Notes under the pieces: generated by a model
Database searches by the model: none
Told to the model about the DNA's origin: nothing
Seen by the model: only the letters and a program-made list of their open reading frames with translations
Made by a program: the position numbers and the translations under genes
Assembly (NCBI RefSeq): GCF_022437945.1
Contig: NZ_CP092535.1
Span: 4,278,001 to 4,342,000, forward strand
Length of the DNA stretch: 64,000 bases
Direction of reading: 5' to 3'
DNA from: Nocardioides sp. TF02-7
GTDB taxonomy: Bacteria > Actinomycetota > Actinomycetes > Propionibacteriales > Nocardioidaceae
Part shown: positions 32,316-40,480 of the stretch, one piece after another
How positions within the stretch are numbered: the first letter of the stretch is position 1
Layout of the letters: each line of letters opens with the position of its first letter

Positions 32316-32828
32316 GTCTGCCTGCATCCGATCGACCAGGGGCAGCACCGTGCGCTCGACGAGCGCGCGGCGTTCCGCCAGGGGAAGCACCAGGCACTGG
32401 ACCGTCACGCCGTCGACGACCGCGAAGAGTTGGGCGGCCTGCTCGTCCGGCAGGCCGGTCGAGGCGTACCACGCGCGCAGGTCGGCGTCCTGCCGCGCCG
32501 CCTCGGCCGCCAGTGCAGGGTTGTGCACGGCCATCTCGGCGTAGGCGAGCCACACCCGCGCCCGCCGCTCGCGGGCGTCGTCCAGGGGCAGCCAGCGAAG
32601 GACCACGTCGGTCAGCGTCTGCGGCTGATCCGCGTCGAGGACACCGACGAACTCCGTCCAGGCGTGGTCGTAGGCGGCGCGGACCAGGTCCCGCTTCGTG
32701 CGGTAGTAGTACTGGACCTGCGCCGCCGACACTCCGGCCGCGTGCGCCACCGCCCGCACGCTGAGCCCGGCGACGCCCTGGTCGGCCAGGACGTCCAACA
32801 CCGCTGTCAGGAGGCGCTCGTTCGTCAT
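32300..32828 (-). CDS. TetR-family regulator, 3' end uncertain
   Basis: The N-terminal HTH is clear: RLLTAVLDVLADQGVAGLSVRAVAHAAGVSAAQVQYYYRTKRDLVRAAYDHAW (residues 4-56). A helical ligand domain follows (RARVWLAYAEMAVHNPALAAEAARQDADLRAWY). After about residue 175 the frame has no stop and runs antisense into the DUF1906 gene, so an indel near 32290 is likely; stops in the other frames lie near 32254 and 32217. Start ATG 32828. It lies 13 bases after the small membrane gene, in the operon led by the FAD monooxygenase. Confidence 0.75.
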
Positions 32829-32840
32829 CGGCTCTGCCTC

Positions 32841-33027
32841 CTACCGAGCGCGCCTGCCGTCCCACCAGACGACGGCGAGCTCGACGGCTCCCCAGGACGG
32901 CGATCACCACACCGGCCTGGCGCACACCGACCACCGGAGTCTCGGTGTCGCGGAAGATCACGTACATCACGAGCCCGACGAGCATCATGCCGATGCCGAG
33001 GGCGATACCTCCTCGCCGTTTGTCCAC
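32841..33027 (-). CDS. Small membrane protein, one frame break
   Basis: GTG 33027 follows a strong GGAGGT ribosome site. An ATG at 33054, overlapping the stop of the monooxygenase gene, is an alternative. The 61-residue product has two hydrophobic helices (IALGIGMMLVGLVMYVIF and AGVVIAVLGAVELAVVWW) and basic ends. An extra base in CCCC 32890-32893 breaks the second helix. No family recognised. Confidence 0.6.
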
Positions 33028-33050
33028 CGTTCTACCTCCAGGGGTCGGGT

Positions 33051-34533
33051 TCATACGTTCGTACTGTACGACCGTACAGGAGGTCCGAACCAGGTCGTCA
33101 GCGCCTCGTCCAAGCCTGTCGTGGTCCCGTCGCCCACCCAGGCCACGTGCCCGTCGGGCCGGACCAGGAGAGCGGCCGGGGGACTGACGGCGCCGACAAT
33201 GGGGAGTTCCCAGGTCACAGCCTGCTCACGCTGGGCGGCGCGAACGTGGCGCACCCGGTCGACCCAGGGGGCGATGTCGATGCCGGGTGCGCCGAGCTCG
33301 AGCAGGAGCGGCCGGGCGTCGTGGAGGAGCTCGAAGACGCGGGTCGGGCCGTCGGGGAGTGACGAGATCGAGGTCCGGGACGCGCCGGCCGAGCAGCGGG
33401 TGGCCGTCGCCGAGGTCGAGGTGGATGTCGAGGCCGGTGAGGAGACCGGCGAGCGCGAGCCGCGGCTGGTCGAACGCGAGGAGCTCGGCGAACGTGTCCC
33501 GCACGGCGCCCGTGCGGGCGTCGCCGCGCTGCAGGAGCGCCTGCACCGTGACGTTGCCGAGCACCCGCGCCGTGGCCGGGTGACGCTCGGCCCGGTAGGT
33601 GTCGAGCAGGGCGTCGGGGGAGTCGCCACGCACGACCTGCGCGAGCTTCCACCCGAGGTTGACCGCGTCCTGCACGCCCAGGCCGATGCCCTGGCCGCCG
33701 GTCGGCGGGTGCACGTGCGCGGCGTCGCCGGCGATCAGCACCCGACCGGAGCGGTAGGCGCTCGCCTGCCGGACCGCATCGGTGAACCGGGAGATCCAGG
33801 TCGGGTCGTGGGCACCGAAGTCGGTGCCGAACGCCGCCACGAGTGCGGTCCGCAGGTCCGCGAGCGACGGTTCGGCGCCGGTCCGCAGCTCCTGCTCGGT
33901 GACCACGACGCCGACGGTCGGGGCACCCGGCACCGCGTTGACGGCGTGGATGCCGACCTCGTCGAGCCGGATGCCCGGCGGCGCCTCCTCGGTCACGGCG
34001 ACCTCCGCGATCAGGTGGCTCCGCGTCGGCTCGGCGCCCACCAGCTCGATGCCCGCCGTCCTGCGCACCACGCTGCGCCCGCCGTCGGCGCCGACGAGGT
34101 ACGCCGTGCGCAGCGGCGCATCGTCGGCGACGTGCACGTCGACGCCCCCGTCGTCCTGGGTGAACCCGGTGACCTCGACACCTCGGCGTACCGGCACGCC
34201 GAGCTCCTCGACCCAGCCGAGCAGGACCTCCTCGACGCCGCTCTGCCCGAGGGCCAGCGTGTAGGGGTGCCGCGTCGGGAGGTCGGCGACCGGGAGCGGC
34301 GTGCCGTCGAAGGCAAGGGCCTGCACGGTCTGCCCGGCCGCGAGGAACCGGTCGGCGATCCCGCGCTGGTCGAGGAGCTCGATCGTCCGCGCATGGAACC
34401 CGCGGGCCCGGGTGCCGACCAGACCCGCACTCGTCCGGCGTTCGAGAACGGTCACGTCGACGCCTGCGAGCGCCAGCTCGCCGGCCAGCATCAGTCCCGT
34501 CGGGCCGGCCCCGACGACGATCACCTCGGTCAT
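33051..34533 (-). CDS. Class A FAD-dependent monooxygenase, rifampicin monooxygenase-like, one frame break
   Basis: A 493-residue aromatic hydroxylase. FAD motifs are VIVVGAGPTGLMLAGELALAG (residues 4-24) and GRVLIAGDAAHVHPPTGGQG (about 280), with LVGADGGRSVVRR between them. It ends with the thioredoxin-like C-terminal domain (ALLVRPDGHVAWVGDG). Overall layout resembles Rox-type rifamycin monooxygenases. An extra base in GGGG 33354-33357 breaks the last third. A palindrome with the CTTGC-GCAAG core of the rifamycin-associated element lies 50 bases upstream of ATG 34533, which favours a Rox role. Other class A hydroxylases look similar, so the substrate remains inferred. Confidence 0.8.
33064..33079. 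promoter_or_regulatory. TetR-operator-like inverted repeat
   Basis: CTGTACG and CGTACAG are perfect 7-base arms around AC, inside the last codons of the monooxygenase gene and 37 bases upstream of the small membrane gene start. Such TGTACG/CGTACA palindromes are usual for TetR repressors, and a TetR gene follows. It may mark an internal promoter for the membrane protein and tetR. Confidence 0.4.
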
Positions 34534-34582
34534 GCTCCACCTTCCGTTCGCACGGGCAAGGTCGAGCAGTCTGCGCCCCACC

Positions 34583-34605
34583 GGGGGTCTTGCCGCAAGA
34601 CCCCC
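34583..34605 (-). promoter_or_regulatory. Rifamycin-associated-element-like inverted repeat upstream of the FAD monooxygenase
   Basis: GGGGGTCTTG and CAAGACCCCC are perfect 10-base arms around CCG, 50 bases upstream of the monooxygenase ATG. From memory, the actinobacterial rifamycin-associated element is an inverted repeat of about 19 bases with G/C-rich ends and a CTTGC-GCAAG core found before rifamycin-inactivating genes. The core matches exactly; the flanks match approximately. Confidence 0.55.
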
Positions 34606-34626
34606 TGTGCGCTATACGTTGGAGAG

Positions 34627-34652
34627 GGCAAGGGGCCGACGGGTTCCTTGCC
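34627..34652. repeat. Short inverted repeat in the 34534-35060 gene-free region
   Basis: GGCAAGG and CCTTGCC form 7-base arms around a 12-base loop. No T-tract follows. It is one of five palindromes in this 527-base stretch, in which I see no gene. Confidence 0.35.
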
Positions 34653-34685
34653 TTCGTCGTTCTCGGGGGCCGGGCAGCGCGGGAC

Positions 34686-34726
34686 GTCATGCGAATCGTG
34701 GGCTATAGCGCCCCCGTCCGTATGAC
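34686..34726. repeat. Palindromic element copy 1 (degenerate)
   Basis: GTCATGCGAATCGTGGG is followed, after a CTATAG centre, by a right arm ending CCGTCCGTATGAC. It is a decayed copy of the perfect palindrome at 34769-34808: the left arms agree at 15 of 17 positions. Confidence 0.6.
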
Positions 34727-34768
34727 GTTGTCGGGATCGCGGCGCGGCCGACTGCCGACCACGCGGGA

Positions 34769-34808
34769 GGTCATACGAACCGTGGGCGATGACCCACGGT
34801 TCGTATGA
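34769..34808. repeat. Palindromic element copy 2 (perfect)
   Basis: GTCATACGAACCGTGGG (34769-34785) and CCCACGGTTCGTATGAC (34792-34808) are perfect 17-base arms around CGATGA. Two related copies 83 bases apart in a gene-free region suggest a REP- or MITE-like dispersed palindrome. Confidence 0.65.
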
Positions 34809-34873
34809 CGTCTCCGGCCTGGCGCGGCGTCCGGCGCGAGGAGCTTTCACCCCTCGTCCAAGTCGCCGATAAG

Positions 34874-34886
34874 TGACATTATGTCA
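34874..34886. promoter_or_regulatory. AT-rich palindrome before the hemerythrin operon
   Basis: TGACAT-T-ATGTCA is a perfect 6-base-arm palindrome inside an AT-rich island, 175 bases upstream of the hemerythrin ATG. On the minus strand it also contains TTGACA. It may be an operator or promoter element. Confidence 0.3.
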
Positions 34887-35060
34887 AGTTAATCGCTTCC
34901 ATGCCCCCGTAGCCCTCCACAGAACCGGCTCGCGGACACTCCCCCTCACGCGCCGGTGCCGGTCAGGTCGAGACCCACCGCGTCGGTCCGGAATCGCCGC
35001 GGAACGGGGCGCGTGTCCCACGCCCGTCGGGGTACCGCGCTCTCGACGGAGGGAGCCCGA

Positions 35061-35777
35061 ATGCGATCACTCGCCGACCAGTCCGAGGACGAGCTGGGCG
35101 GGCCGTGGAGCGTGCTGGTGCGCCAGAAGCGCGACCACGTCGTGCTCGACCGGCTGCTGGAGGAGGTGCTCGCCACGAGCGGCACCGCGCAGGACGCCGC
35201 CCTGCACCGGGTGGCGCGCCTGGTGTTCCCCCACGCGTTCGCCGAGGAGTCGGTGCTGTGGCCCGAGCTGCGGCGCACGCTCCCCGACGGCGAGGCACTC
35301 ACCCTCCAGGTCGAGCAGGAGCACCAGGAGGTCAACGAGCTGTGGACCCGGCTGGAGTCGGCGGACCTCACCGGCGAGGAACGCGAGCAGGTCGTCGGCC
35401 GCCTGGTCGAGGTGCTGCGCGAGGACGTGCGCGACGAGGAGGACCAGCTGCTCCCCCGCCTGCAGCAGGCGGTCGACGTACGACGGCTGCGCGCGCTGGG
35501 CGTCGCCTGGGAGGCCGTGCGCCGCACCGCCCCCACCCGACCGCACCCGGTGGTGTCGCGCCGGCCGCCGGGCAACGCTCTCGCGGCACTGCCCCTGACG
35601 GTCCTCGACCGGGCCCGCGACGGGCTCGATGCCGCCGCACGCTCCGACCGCGTGCCCAGCGGGGCGGCCGACCGGTTCCGCACCGCCAGCGCCTTGCTCG
35701 CCCGGGGTGCCGGCCGCGTCGAGACGTTCGGCCCGCTGCGCCGCGGTGAGGACCCGTCGACCGGGACGGAGCCCTGA
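35061..35777 (+). CDS. Hemerythrin HHE-domain protein
   Basis: Intact, 238 residues. ATG 35061 follows GGAGGGAGCCCGA. Iron-ligand style residues lie in RDHVVLDRLLEEVL (about 20-33), FPHAFAEESVLWPEL, LQVEQEHQEVNELW and EDVRDEEDQLLPRL, the HHE four-helix pattern. A basic C-terminal third carries RPHPVVSRRPPGNAL, as in many actinobacterial members. It may sense or bind oxygen or nitric oxide through a di-iron site. It leads an operon with the MBL and DUF2231 genes through overlapping stop/start codons. Confidence 0.85.
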   Translation: MRSLADQSEDELGGPWSVLVRQKRDHVVLDRLLEEVLATSGTAQDAALHRVARLVFPHAFAEESVLWPELRRTLPDGEALTLQVEQEHQEVNELWTRLESADLTGEEREQVVGRLVEVLREDVRDEEDQLLPRLQQAVDVRRLRALGVAWEAVRRTAPTRPHPVVSRRPPGNALAALPLTVLDRARDGLDAAARSDRVPSGAADRFRTASALLARGAGRVETFGPLRRGEDPSTGTEP

Positions 35778-36613
35778 TGACCGCGAGCGCGTCGCTGGAG
35801 TTCGTCGGCACGGCGACGACGATCCTCCGGCTCGGACCGTTCACCCTGCTGACCGACCCCAACTTCCTCCACCGCGGACAGCTCGTCTACCTCGGCAAGG
35901 GCCTGTTCTCACGACGCCTCACCGAGCCGTCGCTCCAGCCCGCGCAGCTTCCCTCGCTCGACGCGGTGGTGCTCTCCCACCTCCACGGCGACCACTTCGA
36001 CCGGGTCGCCCGGCAGCAGCTCGACCGTTCGCTGCCGGTGCTGACGACGCCGGCGGCCGCCCGCAAGCTCGACCGCTGGGGCTTCGGCGCTGCCGAGGGG
36101 CTGCGGACCTGGGAGTCACGGGTGCTCGAGCGCGACGGCTGGCAGCTGCAGGTGACGTCGGCGCCCGGCGTCCACGGTCCGGGTCCGATGCGGCACGTGA
36201 TGCCGCCGGTGATGGGCACCGTCCTGGAGCTGCGGGAGGCCGGCGCGGTGCGTCACCGCACCTACATCAGCGGCGACACCCTCTTCCGCCCGTGGCTGCG
36301 CGAGGTCACCGAGCGGCACGGCCACCTCGACGCCGCCGTGCTCCACCTCGGCGGCACCCGCGCCTTCGGCATCCTCGTGACGATGGACGCCGAGCAGGGC
36401 GCCGGGCTGACGGAGCTGCTCGCGGCCGACGCGACGGTGCCGATCCACCACGACGACTACGGCGTCTTCCGCTCGCCGGTCGCCGACTTCGAGGCGGAGT
36501 GCGTGCGACGCGGCATCGGGTCGGTACGCCGGGTGGAGCGGGGCGAGCGCGTGTCACTGACCGACCAGCCGACCGAGATGCCGACCGACGACCCGACCGG
36601 AGGAGCGACATGA
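35777..36613 (+). CDS. Metallo-beta-lactamase-fold hydrolase
   Basis: Intact, 278 residues; its ATG overlaps the hemerythrin stop. The metal motif is VVLSHLHGDHFDRVARQQL (HXHXDH, about 62-68). Further metal residues are suggested by TSAPGVHGPGP, RTYISGDTLFRP and TVPIHHDDYGVF. It resembles the UlaG/YycJ-like branch acting on cyclic or phospho-ester substrates or lipids. The actual substrate is unknown. Confidence 0.82.
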   Translation: MTASASLEFVGTATTILRLGPFTLLTDPNFLHRGQLVYLGKGLFSRRLTEPSLQPAQLPSLDAVVLSHLHGDHFDRVARQQLDRSLPVLTTPAAARKLDRWGFGAAEGLRTWESRVLERDGWQLQVTSAPGVHGPGPMRHVMPPVMGTVLELREAGAVRHRTYISGDTLFRPWLREVTERHGHLDAAVLHLGGTRAFGILVTMDAEQGAGLTELLAADATVPIHHDDYGVFRSPVADFEAECVRRGIGSVRRVERGERVSLTDQPTEMPTDDPTGGAT

Positions 36614-37194
36614 CCGCGACCTATCCCGGCGACTCCACCGCCGGAGCCGAGCGCCGCAACCCGCTCATCCGCTGGACCCTCGCCCTGGAGCGGAACGAGG
36701 CGCTCGACCCGGCCGTCCGCGCGCTGGAGCCGGTGGCCGCCGCCGTCGCCGGTCCCCCGCCGGTGCGCGACCTGCTCCAGGGCCGGTGGCTCGGCCACGC
36801 CCTCCACCCGCTCCTCGTGATGGTGCCGCTGGGCGCCTGGACGAGCGCGTCGGTGCTCGACCTCCTGGGCGACGACGCCGGCCGCGAGGCCGCGTGCACG
36901 CTCACCGGTCTCGGCGTCCTGACCGCTGTCCCCTCCGCGGTCACCGGCCTCGCCGAGTGGGTCGACGCCACCCCGCGCGACCGCCGTACCGGCGCCGTCC
37001 ACGCCGCGGCCAACGCCGCTGCCCTCGCCGTCTACACCTGCTCCTGGGCCGCTCGGCGCCGCGGCCACCACCGCAGGGGCGCGCTGCTCGCCGGGGCCGC
37101 GTCCGCGCTGGTCGGCGTGGGCGGCTACCTCGGCGGCCACCTCGCCCAGGTCCGCAAGGTCGGCAGCCACCACCCGGCGTTCGTCGTCGGGTGA
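36610..37194 (+). CDS. DUF2231 membrane protein
   Basis: Intact, 194 residues; ATG 36610 overlaps the MBL stop. Four hydrophobic helices are visible, with the family motif LGHALHPLLVMVPLGAWTSASVLDLLG and GVLTAVPSAVTGLAEWVD, then HAAANAAALAVYTCSW and LVGVGGYLGGHL. DUF2231 proteins are four-helix membrane proteins with conserved histidines, probably heme- or metal-related. It completes the hemerythrin operon. Confidence 0.82.
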   Translation: MTATYPGDSTAGAERRNPLIRWTLALERNEALDPAVRALEPVAAAVAGPPPVRDLLQGRWLGHALHPLLVMVPLGAWTSASVLDLLGDDAGREAACTLTGLGVLTAVPSAVTGLAEWVDATPRDRRTGAVHAAANAAALAVYTCSWAARRRGHHRRGALLAGAASALVGVGGYLGGHLAQVRKVGSHHPAFVVG

Positions 37195-37235
37195 CGACGC
37201 ACCGTCGGCCGGGGGCCGACCACGAGGTGTCTACG

Positions 37236-37953
37236 ATGCCGGTCATGCTCAAGCGCGCGCTGACCGCTGCCCCCGCCCTCCTCCTCGCTCTCGGCCTCGC
37301 GGCGTGCGGGGACGACTCCGACGACACCGAGGCGCGCGACGACACGTCGTCGTCCCCGGAGTCGACCGAGGTCACGACGAGCGCCACCCAGACCCTCACC
37401 GCCGACCCCGTCGCCTGCAGCTACGAGCCCGACGGGACGGAGGCCAGCGCGACGCCGCCGCCGACCGAGGCCGCCCACGCCGGCCAGGTGCCGGCCACCG
37501 TCAGCACGTCGGTCGGCGACCTCACCCTGTCGCTCGACGCCGACAACGCGCCGTGCACGGTCAACTCCTTCGTCTCCCTCGCCGAGCAGGGGCTACTTCG
37601 ACGGCACCACCTGCCACCGGATGACGACCGAGGGCATCTACGTGCTCCAGTGCGGCGACCCGACCGGCACCGGTGCGGGCGGCCCGGGGTACTCCTTCGC
37701 CGACGAGCTGCAGGGCACCGAGACCTACGGCCCCGGCACGCTGGCGATGGCCAACGCCGGCCCCGACACCAACGGGTCGCAGTTCTTCATCGTCTACGAC
37801 GACAGCCCGCTGCCGCCGAGCTACACGGTCTTCGGCACGGTCGACGAGGCCACCGTCCAGACCATCACCGACGTCGCCGCCGACGGCACGACGCCCGAGC
37901 TCGACGGCGCGCCCAACACCAAGGTCGACATCGAGTCGGTCACCGTCGGCTGA
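37236..37953 (+). CDS. Cyclophilin-type peptidyl-prolyl isomerase, lipoprotein, one frame break
   Basis: A lipoprotein signal ending LGLAAC is followed by a Thr/Ser/Glu-rich linker and a cyclophilin domain: VNSFVSLAEQGYFDGTTCHRM (after repair), GGPGYSFADEL, GTLAMANAGPDTNGSQFFIVYDDSPLPPSYTVFGTV. An extra G in GGGG 37589-37592 interrupts the domain. Repaired length is 238 residues. The catalytic arginine is in CHRMTTEG. It would act outside the membrane on secreted proteins. Start ATG 37236; ATG 37245 is nearly as good. Its stop overlaps the pepN start. Confidence 0.88.
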
Positions 37954-40413
37954 TGACCAACCGGTGGCGCAGCCTGACCAGGGACGAGGCGACGCAGCGG
38001 GGCGGAGCGCTGACGGTGACGTCGTACGACGTCGTGCTCGACCTCGCTGCGAGCGAGGAGACGTTCTCCTCCACGACGACCATCCGCTTCGCGACCACTG
38101 GCGGCGACACGTTCGTCGACGTCAAGCCGGTGGCCCTGCACCGCGCCACGCTCGACGGGCAGGAGCTCGACCCCGCCGGCCTCGACCGCGGCCGGCTGCC
38201 CCTCTCCCCCGCCGCCGGCGAGCATGAGCTGGTCGTCGAGGCCACGATGCCGTTCCGCAACGACGGCGAGGGGCTGCACCGCAGCGTCGACCCGGCGGAC
38301 GGCCGGGCGTACGTCTACGGCATGTCGTTCATGGACGCCGCTCCGACGGTCTTCGCGTGCTTCGACCAGCCCGACCTCAAGGCGCCGTACACGATGACGG
38401 TGACGGCGCCGGCGGACTGGCTCGTCGTCGGCAACGCGCGGGCGGAGCAGGTGGGGGCCGAGGGCGACGTGCGGCAGTGGCGGCTGGGCCCGACCCCGCC
38501 GCTGTCGACGTACTTCGTCACGCTGGTCGCCGGGCCCTACCACTTCCTGGCCGAGGACCACGACGGCATCCGGCTCTCGCTGAGCTCGCGGGCCAGCCTC
38601 GCCGGCACCCTGGAGCGCGAGGCGGGCGAGCTGTTCACCCTCACCCGGCAGAGCCTCGACGAGCTGCACCGCCTGTTCGAGCGCCGCTACGCCTTCGGTG
38701 ACTACCACCAGGCGTTCGTCCCCGAGTTCAACGCCGGCGCGATGGAGAACCCCGGCTGCGTCACCATCCGCGACCCGCTGCTCTTCGACCGGCCCAGCAC
38801 CCGGGCCGACCGCTCCTACCGCGCGGCGCTCATCGCCCACGAGATGGCGCACCAGTGGTTCGGCAACCTGGTCACCCCGCAGTGGTGGGACGACCTGTGG
38901 CTCAACGAGTCGTTCGCGGAGTACGTCGGCTACCGGGTCGCCGCCGACGCGACGGAGTACGACGACGCGTGGGTCGACCAGTCGTACTCGCGGCGCGTCT
39001 GGGGTCTCACCGCCGACCAGCGGCCGACCACCCACCCGGTGGCGGGCAACGGCGCCGTCGACGCGCTGGCGGCGCTGCAGGACTTCGACGGGATCTCCTA
39101 CGCGCGCGGGTCCAACGTGCTGCGCCAGCTCGCCACCCGGCTCGGCGACGAGGTGTTCCTGGCCGGCGTCCGCGATCACTTCGACCGGCACCCGTTCGGC
39201 AACGCCACCATGCACGACCTGTTCGAGAGCTGGAGCCGGGCCGGCGCCGGCGACCTCGACGGCTTCGTCCGGGACTGGCTGCGCACCCCCGGTCCGGACC
39301 TGCTGGAGCTCGACCGGGCGGCCGGCGTCGTCCGCCGCACCCCGCCCGCCGAGCACCCTGCCGACCGGCACCACCGCCTCAACGTCGCGGTCCACGGCGA
39401 CGACGGCTGGGAGCGCCTGCCGCTGGAGCTCGCCGGGCCGGAGACCCCGTTCGAGGTCGCCGCCGACACGCCGGTGCTGATCGACGCCGACGAGACCACC
39501 TGGGCGGTCACCCCGCCCGACCTGGTCACGATGGCGGCGCTCCCCGCCTCGCGCCGTCGCTCGACCCGCAGCTGCGGGCGACGACGTGGAACAGCGTCCG
39601 GCTCGGGCTCCACAACGCGATGGTCGACCCGGCTGCGGTCGCCGACCTGCTCGCCGTGGCCCCGCCGGTCGAGGACACCGCCGACGGCGTGCGGAACCTG
39701 ATGCCGTGGGTGCTCGACACCGCGGTGCCGCTCGCGCCGCCGGGCACGATGGACCGCCTCCACCTCGCCCTGCTGGCGAGGATCGAGCGCACCGAGCCCG
39801 GCTCGGAGCTCCGGCTCTCGGCGTTCCGCGCGGCGGTCGCGTCGTGCAGCGACGGCGAGCAGCTCGCCCGCTGGTCGACCGGCGCCGGGCTGCCCGACGG
39901 GATCGAGCTCGAGGCCGACCTCGGCTGGCGGCTGCAGGCGCCGGCGGGCCGAGCTCGGCGCGGCGACCCGCGACGAGCTCGACGCGGCGCTCGAGGCCGA
40001 GCCGACCGGCCACGCCCGGGTCGAGCACGCCCGCGCGGTCGCGTCGCTGCCGACGCCGGAGGCCAAGGCGTTCGCCTGGGACCGGCTGACCGGCCGGGTG
40101 TCGGTCGCCAACTACGAGATCGAGGCCGCCGGCATCGGGATGTGGCGCCCGGAGCAGCGCGAGGTGACGGCGCCGTACGTCGCGGCGTACTTCGAGGCGC
40201 TCCCGCAGGTGGTCTCCGTCCACCAGGGGCTGGGTGCAGGCGGTGGCGGTCGAGGCGTTCTTCCCGATCACCCACCTCGACGACGCCACGTCGGCCGCCG
40301 CGCACACGGCGCTCGACCTCGACCTGCCGCCGGCGGCGCTGCGCCGGTTGCGCGACCGGGTCGACGAGCTCGACCGGCGTCGTGCGGTCGTGGCCGCCCA
40401 CCCGCAGCAGTGA
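37953..40413 (+). CDS. pepN: Aminopeptidase N (M1 metallopeptidase), three frame breaks
   Basis: An 819-residue zinc aminopeptidase. The exopeptidase loop is FNAGAMENPG (about 262) and the zinc site IAHEMAHQWFGNLVTPQWWDDLWLNESFAEY (about 295-325, HEXXH with the distal Glu). The C-terminal ERAP1-like helical domain follows. One C appears missing in CCCC 39542-39545; G is extra in GGG 39946-39948 and GGGG 40226-40229. Repaired, the C-terminus reads HQGWVQAVAVEAFFP and ends AVVAAHPQQ. It trims N-terminal residues from peptides in the cytoplasm. Confidence 0.92.
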
Positions 40414-40480
40414 CGGACGTCCCGGCGTCCCCCGGCGTGGGCAGCGGGGTTGTGTCGGGCAGGGCTGTTTGACTGGCGGC

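Noticed and set aside
30873-32828. A 651-residue TetR-containing protein on the minus strand
   Set aside because: Only the first ~175 residues resemble TetR; the rest is antisense to the well-supported DUF1906/peptidoglycan-binding gene.
34530-34850. Possible gene of about 100 residues on the minus strand in the palindrome-rich region
   Set aside because: Its translation simply crosses the inverted repeats, has no recognisable pattern, and contains the promoter region of the monooxygenase.
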